Source: Gemmatimonas groenlandica
Lineage (GTDB): Bacteria > Gemmatimonadota > Gemmatimonadetes > Gemmatimonadales > Gemmatimonadaceae
Assembly (NCBI RefSeq): GCF_013004105.1
Contig: NZ_CP053085.1
Location: forward strand, 4,464,001 to 4,528,000
DNA: 64,000 bases
Direction of reading: 5' to 3'
The translations under genes and the position numbers were made by a program. Below, one piece after another: positions 34,434-46,346 of the stretch; positions within the stretch are counted from its first letter, which is position 1; each line of letters starts with the position of its first letter. The notes under the pieces are model-generated. The model did no database searches and was not told the origin of the DNA. It saw only the letters and a list, made by a program, of their open reading frames with translations.

Positions 34434-35333
34434 TCAGGGGTCGGGCATGAATAGATCAAGTCCCTCGGGCGAGCGAAACCAGTAACCGCCCGCGGCTCGC
34501 CGTCTGCCTTCGGCCAGCCGCGCTTCCTCGGCAGCACGCGCCGCGGAGCGGTTGCGCCGGTTCGCATCCGAAATCTCGGCGTTCACCCATCCGGAACCGA
34601 CGCCATGCGGCAGCGGCACGAGCCCCTGCTCCAGCGCGTCGCCGACTTGCCGCCAATATCGCTCCCAGCTGTTTCGGGCCGACTCGCGCGCGGCCCGGAT
34701 CGCCGTCGCGTTGCCGCGATAGTTGGTCTGCCACAGCTGATGCACGCGATCATGCGCCAACCGACACCCCTCGGAGACGTCGGTGCGGAAGTAGCCACCG
34801 GTGCGCGCGCGTGCCGTCAGCCGCGCGTGTGGATTAATGTTCGGGAGATTGAAGATCCACGACGTAAGAATGCCACTCGCATCGGCGATAAAGAACAGCT
34901 TCTTGTTGTTCTCGCTCACATCTTGCGGCACGCGAAAGGTGGCCACCAACACCGCGGCCGCGATGCCCGCCGGGCCAGCCATCTCACCGATCGTGGTGGC
35001 CACCACGCCGGCCGACGCCCATCCGCCGATGGCAGGGATAGTGCCCAGCTCCGTCGCGGCTGCCACCAGGAATCCGAACGCGGACGCTGCATCACCGGCT
35101 ATGCCAATGAGCGTCAAGGCGACGTCGACATAATTGCCTTCCCGCATCTGACGTATCAGGTCGGGAATCGCGAACGGCGTCATCACCGGCGGTAGTCCGA
35201 TGCCTCCGCCTTCGAAGGCCGCATTCCGCAGCGACACGAACATCTGCAGCACGGTCGACGCGGCGCCTTGATCGGCCGGTGTGGACAGTGGAATTCGCCG
35301 CAGCAATTGCTCGACGTCAGCGCGCGTAGTCAT
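34434..35333 (-). CDS. Hypothetical protein with central hydrophobic segments
   Basis: The 299-aa product has an amphipathic N-terminus and a central hydrophobic, Gly/Ala-rich region (about 65-135: VALTLIGIAGDAASAFGFLVAAATELGTIPAIGGWASAGVVATTIGEMAG...). A charged C-terminal domain (WERYWRQVGDALEQGLVPLPHGVGSGW) follows. The central part could insert in membranes. No signal peptide or known family; I leave the function open. Confidence 0.6.
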   Translation of the reverse strand: MTTRADVEQLLRRIPLSTPADQGAASTVLQMFVSLRNAAFEGGGIGLPPVMTPFAIPDLIRQMREGNYVDVALTLIGIAGDAASAFGFLVAAATELGTIPAIGGWASAGVVATTIGEMAGPAGIAAAVLVATFRVPQDVSENNKKLFFIADASGILTSWIFNLPNINPHARLTARARTGGYFRTDVSEGCRLAHDRVHQLWQTNYRGNATAIRAARESARNSWERYWRQVGDALEQGLVPLPHGVGSGWVNAEISDANRRNRSAARAAEEARLAEGRRRAAGGYWFRSPEGLDLFMPDP

Positions 35334-35422
35334 ACGGGAGAAGCTGCGCCTGGGTCAGCGAACTGGCAAGCATTGACGGCGTGAGCCCGACGCCACGATA
35401 TCCCGACTGCGTAGCTGCCGGC

Positions 35423-35512
35423 ATGCCGCTCATCCTGAGCCGGCAGGACGTTCTCGCGGGCCTGCCGATGGGCGCGTGCATGCGCGTCATCATCGACTGC
35501 ATCCATCAATGA
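35423..35512 (+). pseudogene. N-terminal fragment of an ornithine cyclodeaminase-like gene
   Basis: The 29-codon frame reads MPLILSRQDVLAGLPMGACM and on to a TGA. It aligns with the start of the full-length gene at 46347 (MTLILSQQDVRECLPMDACM), with most positions identical. The rest of the gene is absent, so this is a relic of a deleted or transposed paralogue. Confidence 0.7.
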
Positions 35513-35558
35513 ACCGCTGGCGAAGTCTCTGAGAGCGAGTTTCCGTCTCACCAGACCC

Positions 35559-36708
35559 ATGCTACCGACCATGCCTTTCGCCGAATCATGGTGGCGCCGT
35601 GCGACGCGGCTACTGACGTCTTCACTACTGCTCGGCGCGTGTACGCGGCAGGCTCCTCTCCCACCGCTCCAGAACGCTCCTGACGTCTGGATTCGCGACG
35701 TTCACGTCATCGATCCGGTCAGCGCCGGTATTCGGTACCATCACGCCGTGGGTATTGCTGGCGGGCTGATCCAATCGATCATTCCGTCGCGCGACATTCC
35801 ACCCAACACCAGCGCGCGCGTGATCGACGGGGGCGGAACCTTCGCCATCCCCGGATTGTGGGACGCCCACGTTCACCTGCTGCAGAGCAATGACACGGTA
35901 GCAGAGCGGGACGCCGGCGTGATGCTGTCGTTCGGCATCACGCATGTGCGTGACATGGGATCATCCCTCGACGCGCGGAAGCGATTTCTGGCGCGGATCG
36001 GGTCGCCGGGCTTTGCCGCGCCTAGCATGATCGGCGCTGGTCCAACGGTGTGGGCGTTCTCGCTCCTTCGATCGCGTGATCGCCGCGCGCTTTCGCAAAT
36101 CCGGTGAATCGATTCCGGCCATCTACGCAGCGTTTGCGGCCGCCGTGGACACACCGGATTGCCATGCTCGACTCCGTCGTGCGGCGGAGGCGGGATTGGT
36201 GCTTACACCGACACTGGTCGCCACGTATATGTCTCACGCTGAGGCGAAACGCCTGCTTGGTGTTCTTCCCGCGAATCAGCGCAGCGGATGTGACTTGTAT
36301 CTGCGGCAGTTCGACGGCGTGAGCGATGTCGTCCGCGCACGGATCCTGGAAGCCGGCCGGCGCCTTGTCGGCATGGTCGTCGCGGCTGACGTCCCACTGC
36401 TTGCAGGGACCGATGCACCGACGTTCTGTGCCGCGCCCGGCGAATCGCTGGTACTCGAGCTACAGATGCTTGCGGATGGAGGGCTCTCGCCGATCTCGGT
36501 GCTGCAGGCCGCGACGAGTCTTCCCGCCAGAGTGTTCGACGCGGAGGAGCGCTTCGGCGTGCTTGCTGTCGGCCGACACGCTGATCTGGTGCTGCTCTCC
36601 GAGAATCCGCTCACGACCGCGCGCGCGTATGTGCATCCCGTCGGTGTCTATACACAGGGTTACTGGTATGACGCTGGTGCACTGGCGGCGTTACGGCAGC
36701 GGCAGTGA
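35559..36708 (+). pseudogene. Amidohydrolase lipoprotein with internal deletion and frameshift
   Basis: The first part (to about 36060) has a lipobox (LLGAC), VWIRDVHVIDPVSAG and IPGLWDAHVHLLQS, the metal-binding start of an imidazolonepropionase-like amidohydrolase. The second part (from about 36076, another frame) has the C-terminal half (LVLTPTLVATY, LLAGTDAPTFCAAPGESL, FGVLAVGRHADLVLLSENPL). About 130 residues expected in between, including the HxH and Lys metal-site region, are missing. The enzyme cannot be active as encoded. Confidence 0.75.
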
Positions 36709-36826
36709 GGCAGGTGCGGCTCTACGGTTCGAGTGACGATGCTTCCGTCGTCGCGCGCCGGTGGCGTACCCCAGACCCACACGTAAATTTAGCGATCCTC
36801 ACCACTCGGGTCGCCGTATATGTCCA

Positions 36827-39451
<2,625 letters not shown>

Positions 39452-39562
39452 GCACCAGCGCCGGGTGTGCAATGACGATCGTTCACTCCGTTCTCTCCAC
39501 CGGATGAGTCCGGGCGCGTTTCTCAGTTCGTCGTGTAGGCCAATGCCATCGGAGGTTAGGTC

Positions 39563-40093
39563 ATGCGTGTGAGTGTCCTGTGCATTGCACTGCTGATTAC
39601 ATCGCTCCTCGTCTCGCCAGTCAAGTTGTTCGCTCAGGACTCCGTCGAGGCGAAGCGCATTGATTGGCTGCTCGGCGCCTCGGTTGGTGTGCCAGCGTAC
39701 GACGGCGAGATGGCGGCGGAGCTTCTCACACTCGGGGTTCACTTCACGCAGTTCCGCGTGAACCGCGTTGGTGCCGATCTCTCGCTCGGCACGGTACCGC
39801 GCTTGCTCGGCAATGGGGTCGTCACGTTTGGTGCTCGCGCCGGTGTCGCACTACCGCTGGCACTCTCTCCACGAGTGCTGCTGCTACCCTCTGGTGGCCT
39901 CAGCCTTCTCGGCGCCTTTGGTGCCGGGGGCGGCGGAGGCACCTCGGGCTTGAACGCGGGCGTTGCCGCTCTGCTGCTCCGCGGGAACGCCATCGGATTA
40001 CGCACCGGCGTCACATGGCATCGCTTTCGAGACGCTAGCGGGGCATTGTTGCTGTGGGAAGTGGGATTCGTTCGCGGCCAACAGCAACGCTGA
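39563..40093 (+). CDS. Exported outer-membrane beta-barrel-like protein
   Basis: The 176-aa product has a signal peptide ending LFAQ (residue 25) and alternating hydrophobic strands (WLLGASVGVPAYDG, VTFGARAGVALPLAL, AIGLRTGVTWHRF, LLWEVGFVRG), consistent with a small eight-stranded barrel. A Gly-rich turn lies near 125. It stands between two kinase genes in the same direction. Function unknown. Confidence 0.65.
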   Translation: MRVSVLCIALLITSLLVSPVKLFAQDSVEAKRIDWLLGASVGVPAYDGEMAAELLTLGVHFTQFRVNRVGADLSLGTVPRLLGNGVVTFGARAGVALPLALSPRVLLLPSGGLSLLGAFGAGGGGGTSGLNAGVAALLLRGNAIGLRTGVTWHRFRDASGALLLWEVGFVRGQQQR

Positions 40094-40276
40094 CGTTCAG
40101 CGCGACAAGGATGACCGAGTGGCCCGCGCTAGTCCGCTCGGGCAGCGATGTGTCTGGACGGCCTCTGTTCCCGCGGTGTAGGTTGAAGGGGTGGATTGAG
40201 GTGCCGATCCGCCCTGAAGTTCTTCTCAATCATCGAGCTGGCCCGGCGAGAGAGGCAGTGACGCGCTTCATGCACC

Positions 40277-42961
40277 ATGACGAATCGCATGACTGATATT
40301 TCCGAGCACCTCTCTGCTGCACTCGTCAACCGCTACCGCATCGAGCGTCGACTCGGTGAGGGCGGCATGGCGACGGTGTATCTCGCCGAGGATCTGAAGC
40401 ACGATCGTAAGGTGGCGTTGAAGGTGCTGCGGCCGGAACTCGGCGTCGTGATCGGCGCCGAGCGGTTCCTGCAAGAGATCAAGACCACCGCGCGACTCCA
40501 GCACCCGCACATTCTGCCGCTCTTCGACAGTGGCAGCACGGTCGCGGCATACGGCGGCGGTACGGGACTGTTGTACTACGTCATGCCGTACATCGAAGGC
40601 GAAACGCTCAGGCAGAAGCTCGAGCGGGAACAGCAGCTCGGTATCGACGAGGCACTGAACATCGCCACCGAGGTACTGGACGCGCTCCAGTATGCGCACG
40701 AGCAAGGGGTCATTCACCGCGATATCAAGCCGGAAAACATTCTGCTGCGCAACGCTCGCGCGTTTGTCGCGGACTTCGGTATTGCGCTGGCGGTAAGCGC
40801 TGCCGCCGGCGGCCGGATGACGGAGACGGGTCTGTCGATGGGTACGCCGCACTACATGTCGCCAGAGCAGGCGACGGCGGACACGCACATCAACAACCGA
40901 TCCGACATCTACTCGCTCGGCTCGGTGCTGTTCGAACTGCTTACCGGCGAACCGCCACACACCGGCCCATCAGCGCAGGCGATCATTGTGAAGATCGTCT
41001 CGGACGTGGCGCGACCGGTCAAAGAGTTACGTAAGGCGGTGCCGCCGCACGTGTCGGCCGCGATTGCCAAGGCATTGGAGAAAATTCCGGCTGATCGGTT
41101 TGACAGCGCCAAAGCGTTTGCCGACGCGCTGCGCAATCCGGCGTTCACCTGGCCCGTCGCGACTGCGGCGACTCTCGGCTCACCGGCACCCGCTTCACGT
41201 CGCGCCCTGGTGCCCGCCTTGATCGCCGTAGCGCTGATGTCCATGGCGTTGGCGGCGTGGAGCTGGGCGCGCCCCAATCGAACAGCGTCGGTTGCGCGTT
41301 ACACCACGTCGCTCGGCGTTCCCGGCACTCTTGATGGCATCACGTTCGGCGTCGAGGCGGCGCTCTCCCCTGATGGCGCGTCGTTGGTGTTTCGCCGTCC
41401 GCTCACGGGACCGGGGCAACTGTACATCAAGCGTCGCGACGAAGTCGTCGCGCGTCCGCTGACCGGTACCGAGGGCGGGACGGGCCCGTTTTTTTCACCC
41501 GATGGAGCATCGATCGGATTCGTGGCGAACGGCCAGCTGCGGCGCATTCCAATCGCCGGTGGCGCACCGCTCAAGCTCGAGGACTCCGTCGATTCGACGT
41601 ACAATCGCGGCGCGTGGCTGGAAGACGGATCGATCGTGTACTATGACTCGCGGATGCGTACGCTGCGCCGCCTCGGTGCGGGCGACGGGGCGTCGAAGGT
41701 GATCGTCAGACCCGAGGCGCTCGGCGGGCGCTTTCCGTGGTTACCGAGCCCGCTGCCCGACTCGCGCGGCGTGTTGTTCACGGCCCATCTCACGCTGTGT
41801 GTTGGTCCGGTGAGCTGTCGGCCGAGTGGCGTGTACGTGTACGACGCGCGCCGCGATACGGTTCGCGCACTCTTCGAAGACGCCATCGGTGCGTGGTACA
41901 TACCGACGGGACACGTGCTGTATCTCACCAGCGGCGGCACGCTCATGGCCGTGTCGTGGGACAACTCAGCGCTCAAGCCGACAGGGAAAGCGGTGGCGGT
42001 GCTCGATGGGATTCAAGCGCCCGGGTTCGTCATTTCAAACGACGGGACGGCGTATTATCTGCTCGGTCGCTCGGAATTCGCACCAGGTCCGGTACCAAAT
42101 GCGAGAGTGGTGTGGGTGGATCGCACCGGAAACGTCGAACCGGTGGATTCCACGTGGCAGGTGAACACGGGCGGCAGGTACACCGGGGAGGAGGAAACGG
42201 ATTGGGGTCTTGCCTTGTCACCCGACGGCCAACGCCTCGCGCTCACCATGCTGACGGATCTTGGCACGGATATCTGGATCAAGCAGCTCCCGAACGGGCC
42301 GGTGTCACGACTCACGCAGGATACCGGCGCGGAGCGAATGCCCGCGTGGTCGCCCGATGGACGAACGATCACGTTTCTTTCCGATCGGCCCGTGGCGACT
42401 GGTTCGGCGTCGAAGGTGAACCCCTTTACAACATGGGAGCGGGCCGCTGACGGCACCGGCGAGCCCACACGCGCGACGAGACCCGCGTTGGACAGCATCG
42501 CGCGCACGTTGGTGGCACAGGGATTCAAGGCGACAGGCGCGGTGCTGTCGCCGGATGGGCGTTGGCTCGCCTATGTGTCGAATGAGCAGGGCCCTAACGA
42601 AGTGTTCGTCCGTCCGTATCCGAATGTGAACGGCGGCAAGTCGCAAGTCTCGAGCGGCGACGGCAGTGCTCCACTGTGGTCGCACAGCGGACGCGAGTTG
42701 TTCTACACGGCCAACGGTAAGATGCACGTCGTGAGCATCCAGCCGGGGCCCACATTTTCGGCGGCGCCACCGCGCGCCTTGTTCACGATTCCGGTCGACA
42801 TCCGCTCGGGATCTCCCCTTCGCGGTACGTTTGCCATCTCGCCTGATGATCGACGCTTTCTCATGGTGCGCGACAACAAGTGGGAAGACATGGCAGGAAC
42901 GCCTACGCTCGTGGTCGTGCAGAACTTTTTCGAAGAATTGCGCGCAAAGCTGAAACGATAG
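40277..42961 (+). CDS. Ser/Thr protein kinase with C-terminal beta-propeller
   Basis: The 894-aa protein has a kinase domain (about 20-290): GEGGMATVY, VALKVLRPE, HRDIKPENIL, DFGIAL, GTPHYMSPEQ, all intact. One membrane helix (about 310-331) and a WD40-like propeller follow (SPDGASLVFRRP, SPDGQRLALTM, WSPDGRTITFLSDRP, SPDGRWLAYVSNEQG). It is the second of three kinases in 8 kb, probably a paralogue of the first. Its 3' end overlaps the convergent third kinase gene by 59 bp. Confidence 0.93.
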   Translation: MTNRMTDISEHLSAALVNRYRIERRLGEGGMATVYLAEDLKHDRKVALKVLRPELGVVIGAERFLQEIKTTARLQHPHILPLFDSGSTVAAYGGGTGLLYYVMPYIEGETLRQKLEREQQLGIDEALNIATEVLDALQYAHEQGVIHRDIKPENILLRNARAFVADFGIALAVSAAAGGRMTETGLSMGTPHYMSPEQATADTHINNRSDIYSLGSVLFELLTGEPPHTGPSAQAIIVKIVSDVARPVKELRKAVPPHVSAAIAKALEKIPADRFDSAKAFADALRNPAFTWPVATAATLGSPAPASRRALVPALIAVALMSMALAAWSWARPNRTASVARYTTSLGVPGTLDGITFGVEAALSPDGASLVFRRPLTGPGQLYIKRRDEVVARPLTGTEGGTGPFFSPDGASIGFVANGQLRRIPIAGGAPLKLEDSVDSTYNRGAWLEDGSIVYYDSRMRTLRRLGAGDGASKVIVRPEALGGRFPWLPSPLPDSRGVLFTAHLTLCVGPVSCRPSGVYVYDARRDTVRALFEDAIGAWYIPTGHVLYLTSGGTLMAVSWDNSALKPTGKAVAVLDGIQAPGFVISNDGTAYYLLGRSEFAPGPVPNARVVWVDRTGNVEPVDSTWQVNTGGRYTGEEETDWGLALSPDGQRLALTMLTDLGTDIWIKQLPNGPVSRLTQDTGAERMPAWSPDGRTITFLSDRPVATGSASKVNPFTTWERAADGTGEPTRATRPALDSIARTLVAQGFKATGAVLSPDGRWLAYVSNEQGPNEVFVRPYPNVNGGKSQVSSGDGSAPLWSHSGRELFYTANGKMHVVSIQPGPTFSAAPPRALFTIPVDIRSGSPLRGTFAISPDDRRFLMVRDNKWEDMAGTPTLVVVQNFFEELRAKLKR

Positions 42962-44117
42962 CGGCTACCACGCGCGCGCCCGTCGCCAATCCCACGTTCG
43001 CGCCCGTGTGCTCGACCTCGACCGTGCCCTCAGCGAGTACGCCCAGCGCCAGCAATTCGCCTTCGATCTCGCGCATGGACGATGGTCGGTCTGCCCGCTT
43101 CTTCGACAGCGCGCGTTGGATCAGCGTAACGAGTGCGTCTGGAAGGTCGGTGCGAAAGTTGGGTAATGGAGTCGGCTCAGCGTGCGTGATCCGTGCGAGG
43201 AGCGCGGCGCCGCGCGCGTGAAAGGGACGTGCGCCGGTGAGCATTTCGTACAGCACCACGCCGACGGCCCACACGTCGGTGCCGGCATCGATGCGTTCGC
43301 CGCGCACCTGCTCCGGACTCATGTAGGCCGGCGTCCCGAGCAATCCCCCTCCACTCAGCACGATCGCCTGATCCAACAGCTTCGCGATGCCGAAATCTAA
43401 AATCTTCACCACGCCATCCTGGGTGATGAACAGATTTGAAGGCTTGATATCGCGATGGACGATCCCCGCGTCGTGCGCTTTCGCAAGTCCGCGAGCGATC
43501 TGCACTGCGATCTCGACGGCATCGGGAATGGCCAGAGGTCCGCGCGCGATCCGTTCGTGCAGCGTTTCACCGATATAGAGCGGCATCACGAGAAAGCGCT
43601 CGCCACCGTCTGTGGTGCCGATCTCGGATACGGTGCAGATGTTCGGATGATCCAGCGCCGCTGCCGCCCGCGCCTCCGTTTCGAAGCGACGTTGTGCGTG
43701 ACGATCGTTGGTGAGATGCGGTGAGAGGAACTTGAGCGCAACCGGTCGCTGGAGTCGCGCGTCGAAGGCCTCGTACACCACGCCCATTCCACCGTGACCT
43801 AAATGCGAGACAATCCGGTATGGCGTGATGGTGCGACCAACCAGCGTACTGGCTTCCTGATCATGCTCGCCGTCGCCCGGGCTGGTACCGCCGATGCGTA
43901 GGCCAGCCGCGAGCGGCGCGATGTCGGCTGCCAGCGCATCAACGGCTCCGGTCCGATCGTGGGCGGCAAGCAGCGACGTCACTTCGCGTCGCAGTGCTTC
44001 GTCACCCGTACACGCCTGGTCAACGAATGCACGACGAGCCGACCCGGTGCGCTCGAGCGCGCCGCCGAGCACCGCTTCGACGCGCTGCCATTCACCAGTC
44101 GGCAATTTTTCGATCAC
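42903..44117 (-). CDS. Ser/Thr protein kinase coupled to an ECF-like sigma factor
   Basis: The 404-aa protein begins with a helical region of about 90 residues (EWQRVEAVLGGALERTGSARRAFVDQACTGDEALRREVTSLLAAH), which typically precedes kinases of this sigma/kinase gene pair. A full kinase domain follows (GHGGMGVVY, VALKFLSPH, HRDIKPSNLF, DFGIAKL, GTPAYMSPEQ). There is no propeller; a short hydrophobic stretch near the C-terminus may be a membrane helix. The GTG start overlaps the sigma gene stop (GTGA), so translation is coupled. Confidence 0.9.
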   Translation of the reverse strand: MIEKLPTGEWQRVEAVLGGALERTGSARRAFVDQACTGDEALRREVTSLLAAHDRTGAVDALAADIAPLAAGLRIGGTSPGDGEHDQEASTLVGRTITPYRIVSHLGHGGMGVVYEAFDARLQRPVALKFLSPHLTNDRHAQRRFETEARAAAALDHPNICTVSEIGTTDGGERFLVMPLYIGETLHERIARGPLAIPDAVEIAVQIARGLAKAHDAGIVHRDIKPSNLFITQDGVVKILDFGIAKLLDQAIVLSGGGLLGTPAYMSPEQVRGERIDAGTDVWAVGVVLYEMLTGARPFHARGAALLARITHAEPTPLPNFRTDLPDALVTLIQRALSKKRADRPSSMREIEGELLALGVLAEGTVEVEHTGANVGLATGARVVAAIVSALRAILRKSSARPRA

Positions 44118-44650
44118 GGCAAGAGCTCGCGATTCAGAAACGCACGCGCTACTGCCCATTCGCGCTTCACCGTGGCCGTAGACAGCTCGAGCGCCTCCGC
44201 CGTTTCGTCGACGCTCATGCCTCCATAAAATCGGCACTCGACCACGCGGGCCGTACGGGCGTTGCGCGCCCCCAGTCGCTCGAGCGCTTCATCCAACGCC
44301 AGCAGGTCGTCGCTCCGCGATACCGCGAGGGCAACGGCGTCATCGAGCGGTACGGCGACCACACCGCTGCCGCGTTTTTGCGCCCGACGGGCGACGGCGT
44401 AGTCGATCAGAATTCGACGCATGGCCTGTGAGGCTGCCGATAGCACGTAGGCCCGCGAGGGCCATCGAATATGCTCGAGTGCGGCTAATTCGAGATACGC
44501 CTCGTGCACCAGTCCGGTGGTGTTCAGCGTGTGCCCGGTGGTCTCCTGCCGCAGATGCCGGTGCGCTACTCGACGTAGCGCCTCGTAGGTGGCGGTGAAG
44601 AGATCCGGCAGGGCCTCGTGCGCGCTCGGCGTCGGAATAGGCGAATCCAC
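44114..44650 (-). CDS. ECF-type sigma factor (Sig-70_X6-like)
   Basis: The 178-aa protein has region 2 (FTATYEALRRVAHRHLRQETTGHTLNTTGLVHEAYLELA, then WPSRAYVLSAASQAMRRILIDYAVARRAQKRG) and region 4 (LGARNARTARVVECRFYGGMSVDETAEALELSTATVKREWAVARAFL). This subclass is found with protein kinases rather than classical anti-sigma factors. The GTG at 44650 is chosen; the open frame extends upstream to 44767 without sigma-like sequence. It probably recruits RNA polymerase in response to the kinase it is co-translated with. Confidence 0.88.
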   Translation of the reverse strand: MDSPIPTPSAHEALPDLFTATYEALRRVAHRHLRQETTGHTLNTTGLVHEAYLELAALEHIRWPSRAYVLSAASQAMRRILIDYAVARRAQKRGSGVVAVPLDDAVALAVSRSDDLLALDEALERLGARNARTARVVECRFYGGMSVDETAEALELSTATVKREWAVARAFLNRELLP

Positions 44651-44781
44651 TCCGCAAGATTGGCCCCGCGCAGAGTTCCGGCAAGATCGATGATCCCGTA
44701 TGGACAGCTTTTCGGCTTCTCCTGAGTGACCACCTGCATTCGCTGGTGGATGGTATCGACGAACCACTTTTGGAGAACCGT

Positions 44782-45375
44782 ATGCGTTATTCCTTTCTCG
44801 CCACCGCTGCCGCCCTCGTGAGCGTCGGCGCGATCACGATGACTGCCTGCCGCGACGACGCGCCGACGGCCGTCCGAGCGGCTGATGCCCCGTCTGTGGC
44901 ACTCGCACGCGCTTCGTCCCGCATGGGGAGCAGTGCCGCGCCCGTAGTGTTGCCCCCTCGCGACTTCGCGTCAGAGGTGCTCAGTCGCGGCCGTTTCGAG
45001 GACGAATTGAACGTGCAATTCCGGATCAAGGACGGCCGTGCTACCGAGGTCGCGCACGTGACGGACCCCTCGGACATGGTGCTCGCCCGCGTTACGATCA
45101 AGCCCAACAGTTCCATCCCATGGCACACGCATCCCGGACCGGCGATGGTCACCGTGACCTCCGGAACACTGGTGTTCGTAGACGGCGAGACCTGCGAGGC
45201 CAGAACCTACTCCGCCGCTGACCCGAGCCAACCGAAACCCTCGTTCGTTGATCGGGGCCAGGGACACGTGCACGCCGCGTACAATCCCGGGGATGCGCCC
45301 ACCGTCCTCACGGTGACCTACCTTGGCGTGACCGGGCCTTCTGCCTTGATTCTGGCGACCAATCCGGGCTGCTGA
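44782..45375 (+). CDS. Cupin-domain lipoprotein
   Basis: The 197-aa product has a signal peptide with lipobox (MTAC, Cys near 23) and a single cupin domain: VLARVTIKPNSSIPWHTHPGPAMVTVTSGTLVFVDGE (motif 1 with HTH ligands) and FVDRGQGHVHAAYNPGDAPTVLTVTY (motif 2). It probably binds a metal or small ligand in the periplasm. It is divergent from the sigma/kinase operon, whose promoter region it shares. Confidence 0.78.
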   Translation: MRYSFLATAAALVSVGAITMTACRDDAPTAVRAADAPSVALARASSRMGSSAAPVVLPPRDFASEVLSRGRFEDELNVQFRIKDGRATEVAHVTDPSDMVLARVTIKPNSSIPWHTHPGPAMVTVTSGTLVFVDGETCEARTYSAADPSQPKPSFVDRGQGHVHAAYNPGDAPTVLTVTYLGVTGPSALILATNPGC

Positions 45376-45508
45376 CCCGACAGGCATCGACGAGGAGAAC
45401 GCTACAGCCCGTGGGCCACCACCGGGTGCCGTTGAAAGGCATCGGTGGTGGTCAGCGGTAGCGGCCACGACCGATGTATTCGCGCCGCCAGTGACACCGC
45501 CGCCCCTC

Positions 45509-45544
45509 GCGCGCGACGTCGCGCGCCGAGCGTGACATATGTCA
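45509..45544. promoter_or_regulatory. Two palindromes in a convergent intergenic region
   Basis: A perfect 18-bp GC palindrome centred on GACGTC (45509-45526) is followed by TGACATATGTCA (45533-45544) and another TGACATA. The region lies between two convergent genes, so the GC palindrome could terminate transcription; the AT-containing one looks like a protein site. No function can be assigned. Confidence 0.35.
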
Positions 45545-45568
45545 GGACTGACATACGCGCGGTGCTCG

Positions 45569-46135
45569 TCAGGTCGTTAGGGCGACGTTGGGTGGGCGCT
45601 TCATGCGCGCAATCGAGTACAGATACGCGAGCGCCACGACGCCACAGATGGCGGTGATGCGGTACGGCGCCGGTGCAAGCGCGAACGCAGCATAGCACCC
45701 GACCGCGCGCGCGAGCGCGTGGCGTAGTCCCACGGCATCGTCCGCGGCCCAGCCGTATGGGATCCAAATCACGCCCGTGAGAATCGCCATCCCAAGGACG
45801 ACGAGGGCGGGCTCATGCGCCGCGCGGGCACCGAGGATCACCAGCGGAACGGTCACGCCGATGCCCGCAATGGAGGCGAGGAACAGCTGCACCAGGGGAT
45901 TGCTCGTGCCGCCGGCAAAGAGCGCACGACCGCGGAGCCGCTCCAACAAGAAGGCCAGCGGCAAGATCATCGCCATGATGTACAGCGCGAGAGTACCGCT
46001 GATCCGCGCCGACACGGTCAGGGCCACCAGCCCGAGGCCACTCCACGCAATCAGGCCAGCCACTGGCATGGATGGGGTACTCGTGCGCAAGAAGTCGGCG
46101 CGCAAATCGCGCAGGGATTGGGAATCGTTGGCCAT
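45569..46135 (-). CDS. Multi-pass membrane protein (DUF7010-like)
   Basis: The 188-aa product has a polar N-terminus (ANDSQSLRDLRADFLRTSTPSMPVAG) and about six membrane helices in close succession. The layout and the N-terminal LRxxF...PVAGLIAW pattern recall DUF7010 proteins, but I assign this by resemblance only. The ATG at 46135 avoids an unlikely polar extension. Confidence 0.6.
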   Translation of the reverse strand: MANDSQSLRDLRADFLRTSTPSMPVAGLIAWSGLGLVALTVSARISGTLALYIMAMILPLAFLLERLRGRALFAGGTSNPLVQLFLASIAGIGVTVPLVILGARAAHEPALVVLGMAILTGVIWIPYGWAADDAVGLRHALARAVGCYAAFALAPAPYRITAICGVVALAYLYSIARMKRPPNVALTT

Positions 46136-46346
46136 AATTGTAGGCGCGATGGAATGAAGAACATGACGGGTGGGCACTGACGGGAGGCGCAGCGCGCCAC
46201 GATGTGTGCCTCATGTGCAGCGTACTGGCGCACGACGACTTTGGTTTCAGTGTGGCAGGAAGCCGAGTTCCTGCACGATCGCCTCTGGCCCTCGGCGCGA
46301 ACGCCCATCCCCTGTTTCCGATATCTATGCCGGCGTAGCTTGAGAC

